NCBI GenBank assembly: GCA_937902865.1
Contig: CALFNJ010000267.1
Span: 1-5,930, forward strand
Length of the DNA stretch: 5,930 nucleotides
Direction of reading: 5' to 3'
Origin: an uncultured Opitutaceae bacterium
Lineage (GTDB): Bacteria > Verrucomicrobiota > Verrucomicrobiia > Opitutales > Opitutaceae
Shown here: piece after piece, positions 1 to 5,930 of the stretch
Numbering within the stretch: position 1 is the first letter of the stretch
Layout: each line of letters starts with the position of its first letter
Notes under the pieces: model-generated
What the model saw: the letters and a program-made list of their open reading frames with translations, nothing else
The model's database searches: none
What the model was told of the DNA's origin: nothing
Position numbers and translations under genes: made by a program

Positions 1-1367
1 CCCGGGCGGTGGCCTTCCGCGATCAGGAGCGGAGTCCAGCCGAGTTTGTCCTTCTGGTACCAGATATCGATTTTCGCGCCGTGATCGGCGAGGAACTTCA
101 CCATGCGCGGGAAGCTCGCGTACGCGGCGCCGTGCATCGCGGTGGCACCGTTGTCATCAACCGTGTTCACGTCGCCGCCGAGGCTCATGATGTACTGCAC
201 CGCCTCGAGCGCTTCGTCCTCGGTCGCAGCCTCCTCGCCCGGGGCGCGCGTGCCGACACCGGCGGCGGCCATCAAGGGCGTGCTGTGCTCCGCGTTGGCC
301 TGCAGCGGATTCGCGCCGAGTTCGACGAGCAGCTTGAGGAAAGGAACATCGGCGGTCTGCGCGGCCAGGAGGAAGGGCGTCGCGCCCTTGCGGCCGAGCC
401 GACCCGGGCCGCCCGCGCCGCGCTCGAGCTGGGCGTTGACGTTCGCGCCGTGCGCGACGAGCTGGCGGACAAACTGCAGACTCGTGAGGGAGCCGGAGCC
501 GGGGACCGGGACGGAATTCGGATCATCGCCGCTCCCGGGCTTGCGCACGCCGGCGAGCAGATGGAGCGGGGTCATGCCGGAGCGCTCGTCGTTGGGATCG
601 GCACCGGCCTCGAGCAGTTCCTTCGCGAGCTCGAAGTGGCCGTTCTCCACCGCGAGCATCAGCGGGCTCGTGCCGCTCCTCGCGCCCTTGGGGCCGGCGC
701 GCTTCGGCTGCATCGTCTCGGACAGATCAGCCCCCGCCTCGAGCAGCTGTTTCACGACGTCGACCCGGCCCTCGCGGACCGCGAAAAAGAACGGGGTGAA
801 ACCGGAATCCAGCTTCAGCTTGGCATCGGCGCCCGACGCCAGCAGCAGCTTCACGACCTCGGTATGGCCCTCGGCCGCGGCCCACATCAGCGGGGTCTGG
901 CCCTGAAGATCCTTGCCATCGACCGCCACGCCGCGCGCGAGCAGCGCCTTGACCGGCGCAACCTTGCCCGTGCGGGCCGCGGTCAGCAGCGGCGTCTCGC
1001 CGCCGCGGAGGGCCTTGTTCGGATCGGCGCCGGCGCCGAGCAGCAGCTCGACCATCGGGCCGTCGCCGTTGGTGCACGCGAGCGAAAGCGGGGTGACGCC
1101 GTAGCGGTTCTCCGCCTTGGCGTTGGCGCCGGCCGCGAGCAGACGTTTCGCGAGCTCGACGTTGTCCTGGTACACCGCCCAGTGCAGCGCGGTCATCCCG
1201 TCGGCCTGGGTCCCGTTGATGTCGGTCTTCTGATCGAGCAGCGCGGAGATCCCGGCGCGATCGGATTTCTCCACGGCGTCGGCGAGCGGGGCGTTAGCGG
1301 GCGCGGCGAACGCGCTGGCGGCGGAAAGGCCAAGGGCAAGGACAGTGGCGGGGAGAGCGAAACGCAT
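1..1367 (-). CDS. Exported ankyrin-repeat protein, C-terminus beyond the window edge
   Basis: An open frame runs without a stop from an ATG at 1367 to the left edge, giving 455 complete codons; the end of the gene is not in the window. Residues 1-21 look like a Sec signal peptide: MR, a hydrophobic stretch ALPATVLALGLSAASAF, then a likely cut near AFA-A. After that come about eleven ankyrin repeats, starting near residues 56, 89, 122, 155, 188, 231, 263, 327, 360, 406 and 442. They show the usual G-x-TPL-x-x-A start and the LL-x-x-GAD/GAN end. Three stretches break the regular 33-residue spacing: a Gly/Pro/Ser-rich insert at about 275-296, a Gly-rich one at about 317-327, and an acidic one at about 373-388. 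Ankyrin repeats bind proteins and have no catalysis of their own, so the partner is unknown. The gene follows the DUF1552 gene by 157 bases on the same strand and is probably in its operon. No Shine-Dalgarno sequence precedes the ATG; the upstream bases are pyrimidine-rich. The fold is certain; the cellular role is not. Confidence 0.93.
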   Translation of the reverse strand, partial: MRFALPATVLALGLSAASAFAAPANAPLADAVEKSDRAGISALLDQKTDINGTQADGMTALHWAVYQDNVELAKRLLAAGANAKAENRYGVTPLSLACTNGDGPMVELLLGAGADPNKALRGGETPLLTAARTGKVAPVKALLARGVAVDGKDLQGQTPLMWAAAEGHTEVVKLLLASGADAKLKLDSGFTPFFFAVREGRVDVVKQLLEAGADLSETMQPKRAGPKGARSGTSPLMLAVENGHFELAKELLEAGADPNDERSGMTPLHLLAGVRKPGSGDDPNSVPVPGSGSLTSLQFVRQLVAHGANVNAQLERGAGGPGRLGRKGATPFLLAAQTADVPFLKLLVELGANPLQANAEHSTPLMAAAGVGTRAPGEEAATEDEALEAVQYIMSLGGDVNTVDDNGATAMHGAAYASFPRMVKFLADHGAKIDIWYQKDKLGWTPLLIAEGHRP

Positions 1368-1396
1368 GAAGAGGAAGCCGGAGGCAGGATGTTTTT

Positions 1397-1468
1397 ACAG
1401 GAGGAAGACCGAGGCCAATCCGAGGAGGAAACCGCTCATTCTCGGTTCGTCCTCGGTCTTCCTCCTGT
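1397..1468. repeat. Perfect 18-bp inverted repeat between the DUF1552 and ankyrin genes
   Basis: The left arm ACAGGAGGAAGACCGAGG (1397-1414) is the exact reverse complement of 1451-1468, with 36 bases between. The spacer can form a smaller hairpin (AACCG 1430-1434 with CGGTT 1443-1447). A competing 7-bp pairing exists (CCGAGGA 1420-1426 with TCCTCGG 1450-1456). In the minus-strand transcript the stem would be very stable and would be followed by UAAAAAC, not by a U-tract. It is therefore not a standard rho-independent terminator in that direction, and the plus direction lacks a U-tract too. The purine-rich GAGG-type arms resemble dispersed intergenic repeats. It might stabilise or process the mRNA between the two genes, or reduce expression of the ankyrin gene; these roles are inference. 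Confidence 0.85.
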
Positions 1469-1524
1469 CAAACAGATCGGGATTGGGGATCGTTTTACGC
1501 GCGCTGGAAGCAACGCGCGACAAC

Positions 1525-2862
1525 TCAAATCGCGAGGAAGAGCTCGTCCATCTTGCGGTTGCTGTCGGCGAAGTGGTCGAGCTTCACGCCGACCTTGTCG
1601 AGCAGCGTGTAGTGCAGGTTCGCGAGCGCCGTCGGCTTGTCATAGCGGATGTGGCGATTGCCCTTCATCCCGCCCGCCGCGCCGCCGGCCAGGAGGACCG
1701 GCAGGTTGATGTGGTCGTGGACGTTCGGGTTGCCCATGCCGCTGCCGTACATGATGAGCGAGTGATCGAGCAGCGTGCCGTTGCCTTCCGGCGTGGCCTT
1801 CAGGCGCTCGAGGTAATAGGCGAAGAGCGAGACGTGGTACTGGTTGATCTTCGACATCCGCGCGATCTTCTCCGGATCGTTGCCATGGTGCGTCAGCGGA
1901 TGGTGCGGATCGGTCACGCCGGTCTCGGGATAGACGCGCGTGCTGGTCTCGCGGGCGAGCTGGAAGGTCATGACGCGGGTGATGTCGCCCTGCATCGCGA
2001 GAACCTGGAGATCGAACATCAGCTTGGCGTGGTCCGTGTAGGACGCCGGCACGCCGGTCGGACGGTCGAGATCGGGCAGCGGATTGTCGGCCGCGTCGGA
2101 CTCGGCGCGTTGGATGCGGCGCTCGACCTCGCGGATCGTGTCGAGGTACTGGCCGACCTTCTCGCGGTCGGCGGCGCCGAGCTTCGGCTTGAGGCTGGCG
2201 ATGTCCTCGGTGACCCAGTCGAGCAGGCTGGCGCGCTTGCGCAGCGCGGCGCGGCGGTCGGCCAGGTTGCCGCCCTCGCCGAAGAGCGTCTCGAACACCA
2301 GGCGCGGGTGCGCCTCGGACGGGAGCGGCGTGGTCGGCGACGACCAGGAGAGATTGTTCTGATAGACGCAGGCGTAGCCGTTGTCGCACTGCCCCACTGT
2401 CTGCATCATGTCCATCGACAGCTCGAGGGACGGCAGTTGCGTCTCCAGGCCGATGTTCTGCGCGGCGATCTGGTCGGCGGTCGTGCCGAGGTAGAAATCC
2501 GAACTTTCGGTGTGCTTCGCCTTGGCGGCGCTGAGGAACGCGGCGTTGGAGGTCGCGTGCGTGCCGGGATAGGCGTTCTGCAGCTCGAGGTTGCTGATCG
2601 CGGTGACCTGATCCTTGACCGAGGCGAGCGAGCTCAGGATCGGCGAGAGCTGGTCGAGCGTGTCGCCCGTCGGCGTCCACCGGGGCATGTCGGCGCCCAT
2701 CGGCATGAAGATGTACCCGAGGCGGCGCACGGGCTTCGCCGGCGTGGCGGCCGCGGCGGTGGCCGCCGGGATCATCGAGTCGAGGAGCGGAAGGGCGACG
2801 GCGGCACCCATGCCGCGCAGGAACGTCCGGCGGGGCAGGGCTTTTTTGGTGATAAAGCTCAT
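1525..2862 (-). CDS. DUF1552 (HXXSHH family) protein with Tat signal
   Basis: This 445-residue protein matches the length and layout of the DUF1552 family (Pfam PF07586), which I understand to be related to the alkaline phosphatase/sulfatase-like fold and to DUF1501. Its biochemical activity is not established. Residues 10-17 (PRRTFLRG) are a twin-arginine motif, followed by a hydrophobic segment (about 19-38) ending in an Ala-rich cleavage region, so it is probably exported folded through Tat. The motif that names the family appears as HPLTHH at 321-326, with Thr for Ser; GSGMGN (373-378) and HDH (382-384) follow and are plausible metal or active-site residues. The ATG overlaps the upstream gene's TGA in an ATGA, and a GAGGAA lies 6 bases before the ATG, which settles the start. 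It is in an operon with the di-haem protein upstream and probably the ankyrin gene downstream. The frame is intact with no sign of decay. Confidence 0.95.
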   Translation of the reverse strand: MSFITKKALPRRTFLRGMGAAVALPLLDSMIPAATAAAATPAKPVRRLGYIFMPMGADMPRWTPTGDTLDQLSPILSSLASVKDQVTAISNLELQNAYPGTHATSNAAFLSAAKAKHTESSDFYLGTTADQIAAQNIGLETQLPSLELSMDMMQTVGQCDNGYACVYQNNLSWSSPTTPLPSEAHPRLVFETLFGEGGNLADRRAALRKRASLLDWVTEDIASLKPKLGAADREKVGQYLDTIREVERRIQRAESDAADNPLPDLDRPTGVPASYTDHAKLMFDLQVLAMQGDITRVMTFQLARETSTRVYPETGVTDPHHPLTHHGNDPEKIARMSKINQYHVSLFAYYLERLKATPEGNGTLLDHSLIMYGSGMGNPNVHDHINLPVLLAGGAAGGMKGNRHIRYDKPTALANLHYTLLDKVGVKLDHFADSNRKMDELFLAI

Positions 2863-2874
2863 AGTGATTTCCTC
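2859..2874 (-). promoter_or_regulatory. Shine-Dalgarno site and ATGA stop/start overlap of the DUF1552 gene
   Basis: On the minus strand GAGGAA (2874-2869) is followed by TCACT and the overlapping ATGA, where ATG (2862-2860) starts the DUF1552 gene and TGA (2861-2859) ends the cytochrome-like gene. The four-base overlap plus a good ribosome site inside the last codons of the upstream gene suggests translational coupling and roughly matched output of the two proteins. It is the only clear Shine-Dalgarno sequence among the gene starts in the window. Confidence 0.8.
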
Positions 2875-5294
2875 ATTTTGAACGGAGTGCTGTTGACCAA
2901 TCCTAGAATCAGGGACGAGAAGCGGTAGTTCTGCGCCTTGGCGTCGTGCACGATCTGGCGGATCGTCGGCGCATCGGTGTATTCCACGCCGCGGCCGAGG
3001 GCGAAGGTCAGGAGCTTCTGCGTCATCGTCGCGGCGAAAATATCAGGATGCTGCAGCAGGCCATCCTCGAGGCCGGCGACGCCGGAGCACTTGCTGCCGT
3101 CGGGCAGGCCGCCGGTGGAATCGATCTGCTTGCCGTCCTCGGCATCGCGCCAGCGGCCGATCGCGTCGAAGTTCTCGAGCGCGAAGCCGGCCGGGTCGAT
3201 CATGTCGTGGCAGCTCGCGCAGGCGGGATTGACGCGGTGCTCGGCGAGACGCTCGCGCATCGGGAGACTGGCCGAGATGATGTTATCCTTCAGCGTCGGC
3301 ACGTTCGGCGGCGGCGGCGGCGGCGGCGTGCCCATGAGATTTTCCATGATCCACTTTCCGCGGATCGTCGGCGCGGTGCGCGTGGCGTACGACGTGACGG
3401 TGAGGATGCTGCCCTGGCGCAGGAGGCCGCCGCGGTGGGTCGCGGGATCGAGCGTCACGCGCCGGAAGCGGCTGCCGTAGATATTCGGAATGCCGTAGTG
3501 CTTCGCGAGGCGCTCATTCAGATAGGTGTAGTTGGAGCGCAACAGATCGAGCACGCTGCGGTCCTCGCGCTGGACGCTCTCGAAGAACAGCTCCGTCTCC
3601 TGGCGCATCGCCTGGCGGAGGTTGTCGTCGAAGTCCGGGAAGAGGCGCAGGTCGGGCGAGAATGAGTCGAGATTGCGGAGGTACAGCCACTGGCCGGCGA
3701 AGTTGGTCGCGAGATTGCTCGAGCGCGGATCGGCGAGCATGCGGCGCACCTGGCGCTCCAGCACGTCCGGCCGGCTGAGCTCGCCGTGCTCGGCGACGGT
3801 GAGCAGTTCGTCGTCGGGGATGCTGCTCCAGAGGAAGAACGAGAGGCGCGAGGCCAGGTCGAGGTCGCTGATCTTGTAAATCTCGCCGGGCTTGGCGCCG
3901 GCCGGGTCGGTTTCGACGCGGAAGAGGAACTGCGGGCTGACCAGGACCGCGGTGAGCGCGGCCTCGAGTCCGGAGTCGAAGTCGCCCTCGACGCGGTTGT
4001 CCTCGAAGAACTGCATCGGCTTGCGCAGGTCCTCGTCCGTCACGGGACGCCGATACGCGCGGCGCATCAGCTTCGCCAGGATCGTGCGGGCCTCCGCCGT
4101 CTCCGCCGCGGCGCCGGCCGGCTTGGTCGTGAGCGAGCCGAAGAGCAGCCGCCGGCTGGGCGTGTCGCCCGGACCGGAGGCGTCATACGGCCCCGTGATG
4201 GAAACCTGGTACACGGCCGGCGTCAGGCGCGGATGCCGGTGCAGGTTGAAATGGGCGATGAACGGCTGGCGCTGGGTCTCGACCAGATCCGACGCGTTCT
4301 TGAGGAACGTCACGCCGATCTCGTGCGGGCCGGCCTTCACGGGGACGCGGATCTTGAGATTGTTGTCCACGCCGTCGTAGCCCTTGCCGTCGGTCGGCGG
4401 GGCGACGGTGAGCAGCGCGACGCGCTCGCGGTCGACGAGCATCTCGACGTCGTTCGGCTTGCTCAGGCCTTCGACGGCCTCGTTGCGGTCGCGCGTGAGA
4501 CGGACCTGGATCTCGTACACACCGTCCTCGGGAAATTCGTAGGGGATCGCGGTGCCGCCGCGCGTGCCGATCGGCAGGCCCTCGACATGTTCCTCCTGGG
4601 TGACATCGGGCCGGATGCGGATCGTCTCGCCGCCGGGTGAGCGGCGCGCGGTGCCGAGCGCGAGGCGGCTGACCCTCTGCGCGGCGGTGATGTAGCGGTC
4701 GAGCAGCGTCGGGGAAAGATTGCTGACGGTGATGTTGTCGAAGCCGTGGCTCGACTCGTCGTTGGGCAGCAGCGCCGCCGCGTCGATGTCCACCGCGAGC
4801 AGGTCGCGAATCGCATTCTGATATTCGGTGCGGTTGAGCCGCCGGAACGTATCGGTGCGGCCCGGATCAGGCAGTTTCTGCGCGGCGCGATCGAGCGCGG
4901 CCTGCAGCGCGGTCACGACGCGATTGTAGTCGGCCTCGTCCGGCCGGTCCTGGCCGATCGGCGGCATCTGGCGATGGCTGAGCTTGCTGACGACGCGCTC
5001 CCAGACATCGGCGTCGGCCGCCGGATTCAGCGGATCGAGCCCCTCGAGCACCACGCCGCCCTTGTGCGAGCCGGAGTCGTGGCAATCCATGCAGTAGTTC
5101 TCGACCATCTGCGCCGCGGGATTCGCGTTGGCCGCGGCGGTCGGCGGATGATTGGCCGGCTTTTCCGCCGCGCTCGCGCTCACGCCCACACTCGCTCCCA
5201 GCGTGCCGGCCAGCAGGCCGAGGATCGCACCGAACGGACGCGATGCCGCCGTGAAGAGAGAAGGAGTCGGGTTCGCCCGAGGGGGAAAATGCAT
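2859..5294 (-). CDS. Secreted di-haem DUF1592-family protein (DUF1587/1595/1592/1588/1585)
   Basis: From the ATG at 5294 the protein has 811 residues, normal for this PVC/Acidobacteria family. A signal peptide is likely at about 1-43 (basic start, hydrophobic 21-40, then SASAAE). A haem c motif CMDCH (68-72) followed by MPP (110-112), a typical axial-Met context, marks a cytochrome-like domain. Approximate order after that: DUF1587 (148-215); a beta-rich insert resembling a carbohydrate-binding sandwich (225-370); DUF1595 (400-462); DUF1592 (473-600); DUF1588 (617-716), with seven prolines (657-663) and a second haem motif CASCH (692-696) before IDPAGFALENFD; DUF1585 (735-807), ending in the family-like STPFKMR. 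It is probably a periplasmic di-haem protein. Substrate and electron partners are unknown. The frame stays open to an ATG at 5621, but the extra 109 residues are Arg-rich and cross an intergenic repeat, whereas 5294 is directly followed by a signal peptide. No Shine-Dalgarno is visible before 5294. It is the first gene of the operon. Confidence 0.94.
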   Translation of the reverse strand: MHFPPRANPTPSLFTAASRPFGAILGLLAGTLGASVGVSASAAEKPANHPPTAAANANPAAQMVENYCMDCHDSGSHKGGVVLEGLDPLNPAADADVWERVVSKLSHRQMPPIGQDRPDEADYNRVVTALQAALDRAAQKLPDPGRTDTFRRLNRTEYQNAIRDLLAVDIDAAALLPNDESSHGFDNITVSNLSPTLLDRYITAAQRVSRLALGTARRSPGGETIRIRPDVTQEEHVEGLPIGTRGGTAIPYEFPEDGVYEIQVRLTRDRNEAVEGLSKPNDVEMLVDRERVALLTVAPPTDGKGYDGVDNNLKIRVPVKAGPHEIGVTFLKNASDLVETQRQPFIAHFNLHRHPRLTPAVYQVSITGPYDASGPGDTPSRRLLFGSLTTKPAGAAAETAEARTILAKLMRRAYRRPVTDEDLRKPMQFFEDNRVEGDFDSGLEAALTAVLVSPQFLFRVETDPAGAKPGEIYKISDLDLASRLSFFLWSSIPDDELLTVAEHGELSRPDVLERQVRRMLADPRSSNLATNFAGQWLYLRNLDSFSPDLRLFPDFDDNLRQAMRQETELFFESVQREDRSVLDLLRSNYTYLNERLAKHYGIPNIYGSRFRRVTLDPATHRGGLLRQGSILTVTSYATRTAPTIRGKWIMENLMGTPPPPPPPNVPTLKDNIISASLPMRERLAEHRVNPACASCHDMIDPAGFALENFDAIGRWRDAEDGKQIDSTGGLPDGSKCSGVAGLEDGLLQHPDIFAATMTQKLLTFALGRGVEYTDAPTIRQIVHDAKAQNYRFSSLILGLVNSTPFKMRKSL

Positions 5295-5494
5295 GGCGGG
5301 GGAGACTTGAAGCGCGGGCCGGGGAAGGCGAAACAACGCGCCGCTTGGGGGTGATTGAAAAACAATGCGAGCTGTCGAGCGCGGTGCCAGAAAAATTCTC
5401 GGCGCATCGCGGCGAAACGCGCGGTTAAAACGCGCCGTGCCGAGAGCTGAAAGAAGAGCTAACGGGAAGCTTAGTGAAATATCAGAGCGAATCA

Positions 5495-5578
5495 GAATTT
5501 CACCACGGAGGCTCCGAGACACCGAGCCAGACCAATCCGATGTCTTCTCTGCGCCTCTGCGTCTCTGTGGTGAAATTC
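5495..5578. repeat. Imperfect 32-bp inverted repeat, dispersed-repeat type
   Basis: The arms 5495-5526 and 5547-5578 pair at 25 of 32 positions by Watson-Crick rules, plus two G-U pairs, around a 20-base loop. The outer 12 bp (GAATTTCACCAC with GTGGTGAAATTC) are perfect. Inside, each arm shows an 8-base rhythm: GAG at 5508, 5516 and 5524 in the left arm, and CTC or CTCT blocks at the same spacing in the right arm. This is the pattern of the ACCACGGAGGCACGGAG-type intergenic repeats that I know from many Verrucomicrobia, Planctomycetes and other genomes. When translated it yields the familiar spurious strings such as SAPLRLCGE. No transposase is present. It could be a non-autonomous mobile element or a bidirectional transcript-end hairpin; neither is shown. 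Confidence 0.85.
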
Positions 5579-5628
5579 CGACCACCGATTTTCCGTCACG
5601 GCCCGCGTGCTGAAACGTCAACCTGTTG

Positions 5629-5642
5629 CCTCCTCGCGGAGG
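5629..5642 (+). other. Small perfect hairpin CCTCC-TCGC-GGAGG
   Basis: CCTCC (5629-5633) pairs with GGAGG (5638-5642) around a TCGC tetraloop, 88 bases before the plus-strand start. A second short palindrome, CAACctGTTG, lies directly upstream at 5619-5628, and CTGTTG recurs at 5644-5649. It may fall in the 5' leader or be an operator. A stem this short can arise by chance in GC-rich DNA, so a role is doubtful. Confidence 0.3.
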
Positions 5643-5730
5643 TCTGTTGGTCTGCTTTCGTTCAACCCCAAATACCCCACCCCCAGCCTGCTACACTCCG
5701 GCGCGCGTCGCCGACAACCTCGACTCCTAC

Positions 5731-5930
5731 ATGAAATATAAACTCCCCCTGAACCTCGCGCTGGCCTTGTCGGCCTCGCTGGCGTTCACCGCCACGGCTT
5801 CCGCCGGCATCGGTGCGCGCTTCCCGTCCGAAAAGAAGATCCTGCCGGATCCCGTCACCGGCGTCCCGCTCACGTTCCTCACGAGCACGCAGGGCCACGG
5901 CGATTCCAAGATCTACCAGACGCACCACCA
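5731..5930 (+). CDS. Exported protein, N-terminal part; oligogalacturonate lyase-like/PD40 candidate
   Basis: An open frame starts at the ATG at 5731 and is still open at the right edge after 66 codons. Residues 1-25 form a clear Sec signal peptide: MKYK, the hydrophobic core LPLNLALALSASLAFTA, then a likely cut after TASA. The mature start has FPSEKK (31-36), DPVTGVPLTFLTS (40-52) and DSKIYQTHH (58-66). This resembles my memory of secreted oligogalacturonate lyase-like/PD40 beta-propeller proteins of Opitutaceae and other polysaccharide degraders, where DP-x-TG and SKIYQTHPQW open the first blade. Such enzymes act on short pectin fragments. The catalytic residues would lie beyond the window, so the product is tentative, though the gene itself is well supported by signal peptide and codon use. 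No Shine-Dalgarno precedes the ATG. It is divergent from the DUF1592/DUF1552 operon, 436 bases away. Confidence 0.82.
   Translation, partial: MKYKLPLNLALALSASLAFTATASAGIGARFPSEKKILPDPVTGVPLTFLTSTQGHGDSKIYQTHH

Larger units (their letters stand above)
5295..5730. other. Divergent intergenic region between the operon and the plus-strand gene
   Basis: These 436 bases separate two genes transcribed away from each other, so both promoters should lie here, yet I found no convincing -35/-10 pair for either. The part next to the operon (5295-5460) is GC-rich with short A- and T-runs, and may form a weak stem (CTCGGC 5398-5403 with GCCGAG 5439-5444). The middle holds the long inverted repeat described separately. 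The part before the plus-strand gene has a small hairpin at 5629-5642 and a C-rich stretch at about 5666-5690. The open frames crossing this region read Arg/Ser-rich text, which is an effect of the repeat and base composition and not genes. Confidence 0.7.

Noticed and set aside
1397..1468. Rho-independent terminator after the DUF1552 gene
   Set aside because: The stem is strong but neither strand has a U-tract after it; the minus transcript has A's there.
9..1709. Long plus-strand open frame opposite the ankyrin gene
   Set aside because: It is the antisense of a clear ankyrin repeat array; the product is Arg/Ala/Glu-rich without domains, as expected from a GC-rich shadow frame.
1640..2680. 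Second minus-strand open frame overlapping the DUF1552 gene
   Set aside because: It is a shifted frame of the same gene with Arg/Pro/Ala-rich text and no start context.
1345..2928. Long plus-strand open frame opposite the DUF1552 gene
   Set aside because: It spans the inverted repeat and the whole antisense of a conserved gene, and shows no recognisable motif or signal.
3306..3328. CGG trinucleotide tract as an independent repeat element
   Set aside because: It is fully explained by the conserved polyproline stretch of the encoded protein.
2946..4640. Plus-strand open frames opposite the DUF1592-family gene
   Set aside because: Arg/Ala/Val-rich antisense text; the minus frame has haem motifs and family domains throughout.
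5692..5697. TACACT as a -10 box for the plus-strand gene
   Set aside because: No acceptable -35 element lies 16-18 bases upstream; the nearest TTCAAC is 25 bases away.
5365..5734. Small plus-strand open frames in the divergent intergenic region
   Set aside because: They translate the dispersed repeat (SAPLRLCGE-like text) and have no conserved features.

Overview
The window is GC-rich, with third codon positions mostly G or C. It carries genes typical of environmental PVC-group or Acidobacteria-type bacteria. The DUF1592-type multidomain cytochrome, the DUF1552 protein and the exported ankyrin protein together point most to Verrucomicrobiota (Opitutaceae-like). Planctomycetota and Acidobacteriota are alternatives, and the assignment is an inference from gene content only.

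Layout. Bases 1-5294 hold three genes in a row on the minus strand. Read in the direction of transcription they are: a large secreted protein with two CxxCH haem motifs and DUF1587/1595/1592/1588/1585-type domains (5294 to 2859); a Tat-signal DUF1552 (HXXSHH family) protein (2862 to 1525), whose ATG overlaps the previous stop in an ATGA; and an ankyrin-repeat protein with a Sec signal peptide (1367 to beyond base 1), cut by the window edge. A 157-base gap between the DUF1552 and ankyrin genes holds a perfect 18-bp inverted repeat. Bases 5295-5730 are a divergent intergenic region with a second, imperfect, purine-rich inverted repeat (5495-5578) of the dispersed intergenic kind. From 5731 a plus-strand gene starts and runs off the right edge. 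It begins with a signal peptide and resembles oligogalacturonate lyase-like/PD40 beta-propeller proteins.

How the genes may work together. All three minus-strand proteins carry export signals: Sec for the cytochrome and the ankyrin protein, Tat for the DUF1552 protein. The first two are translationally coupled. The simplest reading is an envelope or periplasmic module with a probable di-haem c-type protein (with a possible carbohydrate-binding beta-sandwich insert), a phosphatase/sulfatase-fold protein and an ankyrin scaffold. The families recur together in these phyla but I know of no established biochemical function. This trio is the best candidate for an undescribed system here. The divergent gene hints at polysaccharide (pectin) metabolism nearby, but nothing in the sequence proves a functional link.

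No tRNA, rRNA, CRISPR array, transposase or convincing rho-independent terminator was seen.
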